A stretch of 5,244 bases of DNA, taken from assembly GCA_016782825.1 (NCBI GenBank), contig JADHXT010000276.1, positions 1 through 5,244 of the forward strand. The letters run 5' to 3'. How positions within the stretch are numbered: position 1 is the first letter of the stretch; each line of letters opens with the position of its first letter. Under the pieces are notes generated by a model, which did no database searches, was not told the origin of the DNA, and saw only the letters and a program-made list of their open reading frames with translations. This document shows, one piece after another, positions 1 to 5,244 of the stretch. A program made the translations under genes and the position numbers. This stretch comes from Candidatus Brocadiia bacterium. Its GTDB lineage: Bacteria; Planctomycetota; PUPC01; DSUN01.

Positions 1-1637
1 GCTTCGAGCGCGAAGCTGGCCTTGCCCTTGGGCGTCGCCACTTGGTATCGCCCGAGGAAGCCGCGGAAGCTCACCTGCCCCTTGGCGTCGGTCGTGAGCT
101 CGAGCGGGCCGGTCCACCACTTGCCTTTGATGAGCTGCTTGAGCGCCGTGTAGGCGGGCTTGGGCGTCATGTCCTTGCGGATGAGGCCGGCGGGGGCCTG
201 CTGCCAGGCGCCCTGGTCGCTGAAGTCCCACCACGTGATGGCCTCCATGGCCGGGTGGCTGAAGAGCACGCGGTAGAACTCGGCGGCCTGCTCGGCCTGG
301 CGCTTCTCGCCCTCGGGCGTGGTGTTCCAGCCCTCCTTGGTGCGGCGGCCCGAGACGACGGTGGCTTCGGTGAAGTGGAGGGGCTTGCCGAACTTGGCGA
401 ACCGCTCGCACGTGGCCCACGCGCGCGGCGCGCCCCAGTAGCGGCCGTGCATGTGGCTCTGGATGCCGATGACGTCGATGGTGGCGCCGCCGGCCAGCGA
501 GTCCTGGATGATCTTCTCGTAGGCGGGCGACGTGATGTAGTCGTTGAGGATGAGGGTGGCCTTGGGGCCGGCCTTGCGTGCGTGCTCGAAGGCGCGCAGG
601 ACGGTCCACACGGCGCCGTGCTCGGTGTAGAGGCGGAAGGCGTTGGTGGCGTTGCGCTTCTTGGCCTGGGAGGCGCCGACGACGGGCTCGTTGAGCACGT
701 CCCAGGTGTCGATGAGACCCTTGAAAGCCGCGATCTCGCGCTCGATGCGCGCCCACTGGAGCGCCTCCTGTTCGGCGGGGGCCTTCTTCGGCAACCACCC
801 CGCTTCGTGGGTCCAGAACAGCGGATGCCCCTTGGTGGTCACGCCGTGGCGCTGGCACCACTGGGCCACCTTCTGCCAGCGGTCGAAGGCGGTCTTGCCC
901 TCCTCGGGCTCGTAGCTGCTCCAGTAGAAGCCGAGGGTGGCGAAGTTGAGCAGCTCGCGGAAGAGCCGGCCATACTCGGCGTTGTGCTCGGGCGTGGCGC
1001 AGCGATCGAGCATGAAGATGTTGCAGCCGAAGAGGAACTTGTGGCGGGTCATCTGCACGGTGACGGGGGTGTTGGCCAGCGGCGTGCCGTCGGGCGCGGT
1101 GAGGGTGAGTGTGGCTTGTGCGGTGCGGTGCTTGCGGATGCGGGCGTCGATCTGCTTGTCCATGGGGCTCCCTTCCGAGCGCGAGGCTCCGGCGACACGG
1201 AGGCTGCGGACCACGAGGTCCCTGTCCTCTTTCTTCGCGGGGTTGTAGTAGTCGTTGGTGAAGGTCACCACGATGGCGTGGGTGCCGGCCGCGACGGTGG
1301 CCGTGCAGGTGTAGTCGCGGAAGTCCTCGGAATCGACGGTGAACACTTTGACCACGCGCCGCTTGCCGCTCTGGTCGCGCAGGGCCACCTCGGCCTGGGG
1401 CCAGCCGGCGGCAGGGCGCCCCGCGGCGGACACGGTGATGGTGACGGTGCCGTCGGCGGGGACGTCGAACCAGTCGCCCACGCTGCCGTCGGTGCTCAGG
1501 CGCCAGGCGCCGTCGCCGCTGGGGCCGGCGATGCGGGCCTCCTTGATCCGCGCGTCCTCGGCTCGGATCAGGGCCTCGCCAGCCGAGCCTGTGGAGAGAA
1601 ACGTCAGGAGCAGGAAGCCGAAGGCGGTGCGTCGCAT
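1..1637 (-). CDS. GH10 family endo-1,4-beta-xylanase-type glycoside hydrolase, secreted, 3' end outside window
   Basis: Predicted to hydrolyse internal beta-1,4 bonds of xylan outside the cytoplasm. The 545 visible residues begin with a signal peptide (MRRTAFGFLLLTFLSTGSA, likely cleaved near residue 19). A beta-rich domain at about 22-148 follows; its end (FTNDYYNP at 126-133, then EDRDLVV) resembles calcium-dependent xylan-binding modules. The GH10 barrel spans about 195-505: GHPLFW at 270-275, WDVLNEP at 312-318 with E317 as probable acid/base, LNDY at 364-367, IGIQSHMH at 390-397, HFTEATV at 421-427 with E424 as probable nucleophile, and WWDFSDQGAW at 469-478. Residues 505-545 (GPLELTTDAKGQ, FRGFLGRYQV) look like the small beta extension that commonly ends such enzymes, so little is missing. 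The ATG at 1637 is chosen because the signal peptide follows directly; the ribosome site is weak (AAGG about 11 nt upstream). Family assignment is firm; xylan as substrate is inferred. Confidence 0.93.
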   Translation of the reverse strand, partial: MRRTAFGFLLLTFLSTGSAGEALIRAEDARIKEARIAGPSGDGAWRLSTDGSVGDWFDVPADGTVTITVSAAGRPAAGWPQAEVALRDQSGKRRVVKVFTVDSEDFRDYTCTATVAAGTHAIVVTFTNDYYNPAKKEDRDLVVRSLRVAGASRSEGSPMDKQIDARIRKHRTAQATLTLTAPDGTPLANTPVTVQMTRHKFLFGCNIFMLDRCATPEHNAEYGRLFRELLNFATLGFYWSSYEPEEGKTAFDRWQKVAQWCQRHGVTTKGHPLFWTHEAGWLPKKAPAEQEALQWARIEREIAAFKGLIDTWDVLNEPVVGASQAKKRNATNAFRLYTEHGAVWTVLRAFEHARKAGPKATLILNDYITSPAYEKIIQDSLAGGATIDVIGIQSHMHGRYWGAPRAWATCERFAKFGKPLHFTEATVVSGRRTKEGWNTTPEGEKRQAEQAAEFYRVLFSHPAMEAITWWDFSDQGAWQQAPAGLIRKDMTPKPAYTALKQLIKGKWWTGPLELTTDAKGQVSFRGFLGRYQVATPKGKASFALE

Positions 1638-1652
1638 CAGGTTTGGGCCTTC

Positions 1653-1702
1653 AAGAGAGTGAGAGTGAAAGAGAAGAATGGAAGGGAAGAGAAGATGCGG
1701 GA
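1653..1702. other. Purine/pyrimidine-asymmetric tract in the xylanase leader
   Basis: On the plus strand, 45 of 50 bases are purines (runs such as AAGAGAGTGAGAGTGAAAGA), so the RNA-like strand of the GH10 gene is CT-rich just upstream of its start. It occupies about half of the 92-bp gap between paralog A and the GH10 gene. This stands out from the GC-rich surroundings. It may be an unstructured leader, a protein-binding site or simply a low-complexity spacer; no function can be read from it. Confidence 0.5.
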
Positions 1703-1729
1703 CGGCGTGGGTCGGGCGCCGCCTGGGGG

Positions 1730-3073
1730 TCAGAATCGGGCCTTCGGCCAGAGCACACGGAAGCCGACATCGACCAGCCGGCCACCCACGCGCTCCGTTT
1801 GACCGCCATCGTCCTTCCCGTTCTCACCCAAGGAATAGACAGTGAATCCCTGAGGCGTCGTGCGGTAGAGCAGCGGCTTGCCGTTGAAGGGATCCACGGG
1901 CACGGCCTTCACGAAGTCGGGCGCGAGGGCATCCAGCGTGTCGGGCAGTTTGCCCTTCTGGGCGCGGTAGCGAAGAACGGTGAGGCCGACGCGGGCGCTA
2001 TCGAGCCGCGCCATGTGCCGCTGGCCCTCGATGAACACGCGGCCGAGAACAGGGAGAAGCATGCGAGCAATGATGAAGTAGCGCGGGATGCGCTGCTCGA
2101 TAGTCTTGCCCACGGCGCCCGCACGGATGAGCGACTGCGGATAGGGGAGCCGCGCGGTGGCCGCGTATCCGCTCATCAGGTCGATGTAAGCCACCAGGTC
2201 ACTCTTGAAGTAAGCTCGCGGCACGACGCGCAGGAACAGCGTGTCGGGTACGCCGAGCGCCCCCAGCTCGCCGCGCTTCTTGGGGTCGAGCGCGTAGGTG
2301 CGATACATGTCCATGCCGAAGCAGCGCTCGGCCACAATGACCTTGTGCATGAGCGTCGGGTCGGCCTCGTCCTGAAGGGCGGCCTCGACGCGCTCGAGCG
2401 CCTCAGGCGACGGCTTGCTCTGGCTGGCCCAGCGCTCGACCTGGCGGGCGGCGATGGAGTCGCACGCCACGCGCACGAGGCCGCTGATGAGCACAGACTC
2501 CCTGGCCAGCGCGTGGCCGAGCCGCAGCGCCGCCACGAGCGAGTCCGCCGCTTCGGCCGCCTTGCCCTCTTCGGTGCGCTCGATGGCCTCGAGCGCGAGC
2601 AGGCGCGTGGCGCTGCTGATCTTCGACAGATGGGGAAGCTGCATCCCGATGCCGTCTTCGAAGTTGATGGGAAACTTGCAGCCCTCCTTCTCCGCCGCCT
2701 GGTGGAGCAGCTCGAGCACTTCGGCATGGTCTGTCAGATAGGCCTGGCTGGCGCCGCGCATGGCGGGAGGGATGGGCTGGTCGATGGCAGGCAGCTTGGC
2801 GTTGCCGGCGATGGGCAGGAGCGGGTGGTTGCCGTCGTCGCCGATCTTCTCCATCAGGTCGAAGGCCTTCTGGAGGATCGGTGCGGCGTTCTGGCCCTCG
2901 GGCGGTTCGGGGTAGGCCGCGGCCAGCTCGGCCAGACTCGTCGGCTCGCCGGCCTGGCGCATGGCGCGGACCCGTCGGTTGATCTGGAAAGTCGCCACGG
3001 AGTCCCAGACCTCGAAGATCGAGAAGGGCATGGTGACAATCATGGCGAGGTAGATCACCAGGGCGGCAGGCAT
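1730..3073 (-). CDS. Paralog A: membrane-anchored protein of unknown function with pseudopilin-like C-terminus
   Basis: 447 residues, function unknown. Residues 1-20 (MPAALVIYLAMIVTMPFSIF) form a hydrophobic segment without charges, read as a signal anchor or uncleaved signal. The rest looks soluble and largely helical, with W23, a basic patch INRRVRAMR at 31-39, YPEPPEGQNAAPILQKA at 54-70, and a short linker near 78-105. The end (LRYRAQKGKLPDTLDALAP from 367, PVDPFNGKPLLYR at 392-404, YSLGENGKDDGG at 413-424) resembles the C-terminus of type II secretion pseudopilins (GspG-like), a style frequent in planctomycete proteins. No catalytic motif is recognised. The ATG at 3073 is fixed by GGAAGGAG ending 9 nt upstream. 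It is about 85% identical to the upstream neighbour, with one extra glycine (G81). The GH10 gene starts 92 bp downstream. The gene is surely real; any role in polysaccharide use is only guilt by association. Confidence 0.9.
   Translation of the reverse strand: MPAALVIYLAMIVTMPFSIFEVWDSVATFQINRRVRAMRQAGEPTSLAELAAAYPEPPEGQNAAPILQKAFDLMEKIGDDGNHPLLPIAGNAKLPAIDQPIPPAMRGASQAYLTDHAEVLELLHQAAEKEGCKFPINFEDGIGMQLPHLSKISSATRLLALEAIERTEEGKAAEAADSLVAALRLGHALARESVLISGLVRVACDSIAARQVERWASQSKPSPEALERVEAALQDEADPTLMHKVIVAERCFGMDMYRTYALDPKKRGELGALGVPDTLFLRVVPRAYFKSDLVAYIDLMSGYAATARLPYPQSLIRAGAVGKTIEQRIPRYFIIARMLLPVLGRVFIEGQRHMARLDSARVGLTVLRYRAQKGKLPDTLDALAPDFVKAVPVDPFNGKPLLYRTTPQGFTVYSLGENGKDDGGQTERVGGRLVDVGFRVLWPKARF
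1739..1975 (-). other. C-terminal block identical in protein between the two paralogs (copy in paralog A)
   Basis: Encodes residues 367-445 of paralog A, which match residues 366-444 of paralog B without any amino-acid difference. The partner block is 3208-3444. I count seven nucleotide differences in 237 bp (positions 1754, 1757, 1799, 1802, 1892, 1949 and 1973), all synonymous. A single 89-bp stretch (1803-1891) is fully identical. The sequence immediately upstream, encoding about residues 331-366, already carries several amino-acid changes. Confidence 0.85.
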
Positions 3074-3082
3074 GGCGCGGAA

Positions 3083-3090
3083 CTCCTTCC
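3083..3090 (-). promoter_or_regulatory. Strong Shine-Dalgarno of paralog A
   Basis: GGAAGGAG on the minus strand ends 9 nt before the ATG at 3073. It is identical to the site in front of paralog B, and it decides the start in both copies. Confidence 0.85.
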
Positions 3091-3096
3091 GCCCTG

Positions 3097-3125
3097 ATTC
3101 TACGCGGGTGCCCCGTGGGAATCAA
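3097..3125 (-). promoter_or_regulatory. Candidate sigma70-type promoter for paralog A
   Basis: On the minus strand, TTGATT (3125-3120) and TAGAAT (3102-3097) are separated by exactly 17 bp. The -35-like box overlaps the TGA of the esterase remnant. Both hexamers are kept unchanged in the partner copy (4563-4591), while the 17-bp spacer has two changes. A start about 7 nt past TAGAAT would fall at the beginning of the Shine-Dalgarno and give a leader of only about 15-18 nt, which lowers confidence. Confidence 0.35.
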
Positions 3126-3198
3126 CGGCGCTCGGCGGCGATGCGGTCGAAGAGGTCGCAGGCCTCACGATAGAGGCCGGCCTTCGCCACCGCGCGGG
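3122..3198 (-). pseudogene. Remnant of the carboxylesterase 3' end, carried by the duplication
   Basis: Translating the minus strand gives 24 codons, RAVAKAGLYREA then CDLFDRIAAERR, plus TGA. This matches the real end of the esterase (RVVAKAGLYREA, CDLFDRIAAERR, TGA at 4588-4664) with one amino-acid change, V to A. It has no upstream part of the gene and no convincing start or ribosome site. It abuts the TAG stop of paralog B (3199-3201) directly. With the adjoining leader (3074-3198 against 4540-4664) the alignment is gapless, with seven mismatches in 125 bp. It is a duplication scar, not a working gene. Confidence 0.9.
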
Positions 3199-4539
3199 CT
3201 AGAACTCGGCCTTCGGCCAGAGGACGCGGAAGCCGACATCGACCAGCCGGCCACCCACGCGCTCCGTCTGGCCGCCATCGTCCTTCCCGTTCTCACCCAA
3301 GGAATAGACAGTGAATCCCTGAGGCGTCGTGCGGTAGAGCAGCGGCTTGCCGTTGAAGGGGTCCACGGGCACGGCCTTCACGAAGTCGGGCGCGAGGGCA
3401 TCCAGCGTGTCGGGCAGCTTGCCCTTCTGGGCGCGGTAGCGCAGGGCGGCGAGGCCGAGGCGGGCGCTATCGAGCCGCGCCATGTGATTCTGCCCCTCGA
3501 TGAACACACGGCCGAGGGCAGGCAGGATCATCCGCGAGATGATGAAGTAGCGCGGGATACGCTCTGCTATGGTCTTGCCCGCGGCGCCTGCCTGGATGAG
3601 CGACTGCGGGTAGGGGAGCCGCGCGGTGGCCGTGTATTCGTTCATCAGGTCGATGTAGGCCACCATGTCGCTCTTGAAGTAGGCACGCGGGGCAACGCGC
3701 AGGAACGGGGCGTCTCCTATGCCGAGCGCCCCCAACTCGCCACGCTTCTTGGGGTCGAGCACGTGGGTGCGATAGATGTCCATCCCGAAGCAGCGCTCGG
3801 CCACGATGGTCTTGTGCATGAAGGTCGGGTCGGCCGCGTCCTGGAGGGCGGCCTCGACGCGCTGGAGCGCCGCAGCCGAGGGCTTGGCCTGGCTGGCCCA
3901 GCGCTCGATCTGGGCAACGGCGATGGCGTCACACGCCACGCGGACGAGCCCGCTGATGAGCACGGGCTCGTTGGCAAGGGAGCGGCCGAGCCGCAGTGCC
4001 GCCACAAGGGATTCCGCTGCTTCGTCCACCTTGCCCTCTTCGGTGCGCTCGATGGCCTCAAGCGCGAGCAGGCGCGCAGCGTTGCGGATCTTCGACAGGT
4101 GAGGAAGCTGCATCCCGACGCCATCTTCGAGGTCGAGGGGGAACTTGCAGCCCTCCTTCGCCGCCGCCAAGTGGAGCAGCTCGAGCACTTCGGCATGGTC
4201 TTCCAGATAGGCCCGGATGGCGGCGCGCATGGCGGGCGGGATGGCTTCATCATTGGCGGGCAGCTTGGCGTTGCCGACGATGGGCAGGAGCGGATGGTTG
4301 TCGTCGCCAATCTTCTCCATCAGGTCGAAGGCCTTCTGGAGGATCGGTGCGGCGTTCTGGCCCTCGGGCGGCTCGGGGTAGGCCGCGGCCAGCTCGGCCA
4401 GGGTGCTGGGCTCGCCGGCCTGGCGCATGGCGCGGACCCGCCGGTTGATCTGGAAGGTGGCCACCGAGTCCCACACCTCGAAGATCGAGAGCGGCGTGGT
4501 GAGGATCGTGGCGAGGGCGATCACCAGGGCGGCAGGCAT
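3199..4539 (-). CDS. Paralog B: membrane-anchored protein of unknown function with pseudopilin-like C-terminus
   Basis: 446 residues, function unknown; sister of the gene at 1730-3073 and the copy next to the esterase. The N-terminal hydrophobic segment (MPAALVIALATILTTPLSIF) is again predicted to anchor the protein in the inner membrane, but five of its first 20 residues differ from paralog A. Shared landmarks are SIFEVWDSVATFQINRRVRA, YPEPPEGQNAAPILQKA, GCKFP, ERCFGMD, DPKKRGELGALG, PRAYFKSD and the identical C-terminal block with PVDPFNGKP and YSLGENGKDDGG. The reading frame also opens at a GTG at 4560, but that codon lies upstream of the Shine-Dalgarno. The ATG at 4539 has GGAAGGAG at a 9-nt distance, and only it is conserved in the paralog. 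The stop is TAG, against TGA in paralog A. Retention of two intact, diverged copies suggests that both are used. Confidence 0.9.
   Translation of the reverse strand: MPAALVIALATILTTPLSIFEVWDSVATFQINRRVRAMRQAGEPSTLAELAAAYPEPPEGQNAAPILQKAFDLMEKIGDDNHPLLPIVGNAKLPANDEAIPPAMRAAIRAYLEDHAEVLELLHLAAAKEGCKFPLDLEDGVGMQLPHLSKIRNAARLLALEAIERTEEGKVDEAAESLVAALRLGRSLANEPVLISGLVRVACDAIAVAQIERWASQAKPSAAALQRVEAALQDAADPTFMHKTIVAERCFGMDIYRTHVLDPKKRGELGALGIGDAPFLRVAPRAYFKSDMVAYIDLMNEYTATARLPYPQSLIQAGAAGKTIAERIPRYFIISRMILPALGRVFIEGQNHMARLDSARLGLAALRYRAQKGKLPDTLDALAPDFVKAVPVDPFNGKPLLYRTTPQGFTVYSLGENGKDDGGQTERVGGRLVDVGFRVLWPKAEF
3208..3444 (-). other. C-terminal block identical in protein between the two paralogs (copy in paralog B)
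   Basis: Encodes residues 366-444 of paralog B, and is the partner of 1739-1975. The protein is identical over 79 residues, and the DNA differs at seven third-codon positions. The block contains the PVDPF and YSLGENG motifs, so it coincides with the pseudopilin-like end of the protein. Confidence 0.85.
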
Positions 4540-4548
4540 GGCGCGGAA

Positions 4549-4556
4549 CTCCTTCC
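4549..4556 (-). promoter_or_regulatory. Strong Shine-Dalgarno of paralog B
   Basis: GGAAGGAG on the minus strand lies 9 nt before the ATG at 4539. It rules out the in-frame GTG at 4560 as the start, because that codon lies 5' of this site. Confidence 0.85.
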
Positions 4557-4562
4557 GCACTG

Positions 4563-4591
4563 ATTCTACGCGGGCGCCCCGTGGAAATCAA
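4563..4591 (-). promoter_or_regulatory. Candidate sigma70-type promoter for paralog B
   Basis: TTGATT (4591-4586), a 17-bp spacer and TAGAAT (4568-4563) on the minus strand, overlapping the TGA stop of the esterase. This is the same element as at 3097-3125. If real, paralog B can be transcribed apart from the esterase. The predicted leader is very short, so this remains a sequence-level candidate. Confidence 0.35.
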
Positions 4592-5244
4592 CGGCGCTCG
4601 GCGGCGATGCGGTCGAAGAGGTCGCACGCCTCGCGATAGAGGCCGGCCTTGGCCACCACGCGGGTGCCGAACTCCAGGTGCTGGTCGGTCGCCGCGTCGC
4701 AGGCGGGCCACGGGGGCAGGCCGTCGCGGTTGGGGTCGCCCGTGGTGGCAAACTGCACCCAGCAGGCGCTCATCGTGGCGGCGAGGGTGCGGTCGGCCTC
4801 GGCCCACGGCGCGCCCGCGCGCAGGGTGCCGAACACGTAGGCGATCTCCAGGCCGTGGAAGGCGCCCAGGCGCTGCGCCGCGGGGATGGGCGGCACGCGG
4901 GTGAAGTGGTAGAGGTAGGCCTTCGAGGGCACCTTGGCCATGGCCCATGCGAGGGCGCGCGCGGGGGCGGCGAAGGCCGTGACGGTGGTGAGCCTGTTGA
5001 GGGCCTTCGGCACGTCGGCCGGCGTGGCGGCGGGGAAGAGCTTGAGCACGGCCGGGGCGTCCTTGCCAAACATGGTCCGCACGGTGAGCGCGTAGCCCAC
5101 GGGCCGGCGCACGGGGAGGTCGCCGAGGAACAGCGTGCCCTCGTCGGCGTTGGAGCCGGCCATGAACGGCACGTTGTGCTGCTTGCCGGCGAGCCAGAGG
5201 GCGGCGGGGTCGTCGGGCAGCACCCAGCCGTCAATGATGGGGCC
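4588..5244 (-). CDS. Type-B carboxylesterase (alpha/beta hydrolase), C-terminal part; 5' end outside window
   Basis: Hydrolyses carboxylic esters through a Ser-Glu/Asp-His triad. The 218 residues seen are the C-terminal portion, starting at GPIIDGWVLPDDP, a typical stretch of this family. GSNADEG (30-36) holds the acidic triad member, E35. YLYHFTRVPP (110-119) leads to LGAFHGLEI (126-134) with the catalytic histidine H130. FATTGDPN and LPPWPACD give the usual family ending. The nucleophilic serine and oxyanion hole would lie beyond the window edge, so activity cannot be fully judged. The reading frame is open to position 5244 with no start needed inside. Its last 24 codons are repeated as a remnant at 3122-3198. 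Next to a GH10 enzyme it could remove acetyl or feruloyl groups from xylan, but this family is broad and the substrate is a guess. Confidence 0.92.
   Translation of the reverse strand, partial: GPIIDGWVLPDDPAALWLAGKQHNVPFMAGSNADEGTLFLGDLPVRRPVGYALTVRTMFGKDAPAVLKLFPAATPADVPKALNRLTTVTAFAAPARALAWAMAKVPSKAYLYHFTRVPPIPAAQRLGAFHGLEIAYVFGTLRAGAPWAEADRTLAATMSACWVQFATTGDPNRDGLPPWPACDAATDQHLEFGTRVVAKAGLYREACDLFDRIAAERR

Larger units (their letters stand above)
1730..3198 (-). repeat. Tandem duplication unit A (esterase tail + leader + paralog A)
   Basis: Second unit in transcription order of a direct tandem duplication; its partner is 3199-4664. The unit is 1,469 bp against 1,466 bp in the partner, and the difference is one codon (glycine 81 of paralog A). 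It starts inside a copied esterase 3' end and runs through the stop codon of paralog A. Homology past the stop on the low-coordinate side could not be seen. Confidence 0.88.
3199..4664 (-). repeat. Tandem duplication unit B (esterase tail + leader + paralog B)
   Basis: First unit in transcription order. Its upstream end lies inside the intact esterase coding region (last 24 codons, up to 4664). Its downstream end is the stop of paralog B at 3199, where unit A begins with no spacer. A constant offset of 1,466 bp holds from 3073/4539 to 3198/4664, and an offset of 1,469 bp holds in the 3' parts, which confirms a single 3-bp indel overall. Confidence 0.88.

Noticed and set aside
1703..1729. Rho-independent terminator after paralog A
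   Set aside because: The GC-rich stretch contains a short GGCGCC palindrome, but no stable stem of useful length followed by a U-run. The CT-rich tract that follows is not a U-tract.
42..1802. Long plus-strand open frame (586 codons) opposite the xylanase
   Set aside because: It reads as low-complexity Gly/Ala/Val/Leu-rich protein, spans a gene end and an intergenic gap, and lies antisense to a clear GH10 gene. It is a by-product of high GC at third codon positions.
3122..3189. Esterase remnant as a short leader peptide from an internal GTG
   Set aside because: No convincing ribosome site precedes it. The mostly synonymous differences from the esterase rest on only a few changes and can be explained by a recent duplication.
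4540..4560. GTG start adding seven residues (MRKEFRA) to paralog B
   Set aside because: The GTG lies upstream of the Shine-Dalgarno, which would then be inside the coding sequence. In paralog A the matching codon is GGG, not a start.
1643..4563. Two similar plus-strand frames of about 480 codons (1643-3097 and 3115-4563)
   Set aside because: They resemble each other only because the DNA is duplicated. Both lie antisense to the paralogs, have GC-bias composition, and lack the ribosome sites that the minus-strand genes have.
1..5244. CRISPR array, tRNA, rRNA or insertion sequence
   Set aside because: No regularly spaced short repeats, no tRNA-like cloverleaf, no rRNA segments, and no transposase or terminal inverted repeats were seen. 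The duplication has no mobile-element features at its edges.

Overview
The window looks like a piece of a GC-rich bacterial genome (roughly two thirds G+C by eye). All supported genes lie on the minus strand and are closely spaced. The gene content is an exported GH10 xylanase-type enzyme with an N-terminal carbohydrate-binding-like domain, a type-B carboxylesterase, and two copies of a membrane-anchored protein whose C-terminus resembles a pseudopilin. This suggests a member of the PVC group, most likely a planctomycete from an environmental assembly. That placement is inferred from protein style; no marker gene is present.

Layout in transcription order (high to low coordinates): 5244-4588 is the C-terminal part of a carboxylesterase, entering from outside the window. 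After a 48-bp gap comes paralog B (4539-3199). A 125-bp spacer follows, and then paralog A (3073-1730). After a further 92 bp, a GH10 endo-xylanase-type gene starts at 1637 and leaves the window at position 1, probably close to its C-terminus. No gap exceeds 125 bp, and no convincing terminator was found. The four genes could form one operon, although each paralog also has a promoter-like sequence of its own directly upstream.

The main discovery is the structure of the paralog pair. The 125-bp spacer between the copies still encodes the last 24 codons and stop of the upstream esterase, in order and gapless against the real esterase end. The repeat unit is therefore esterase tail + promoter-like element + Shine-Dalgarno + whole paralog. 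It is about 1,466 bp in copy B and 1,469 bp in copy A, differing by one codon. The junction can be placed at 3198/3199, directly against the stop codon of copy B. The proteins are about 85% identical by hand count, but the divergence is uneven. A 79-residue C-terminal block is identical, with only seven nucleotide differences, all synonymous. The N-terminal membrane segment and the middle carry nearly all 66 amino-acid differences.

Functionally, the esterase and the GH10 enzyme fit plant or algal xylan breakdown (backbone cleavage plus ester removal). The role of the twin anchored proteins between them is unknown.
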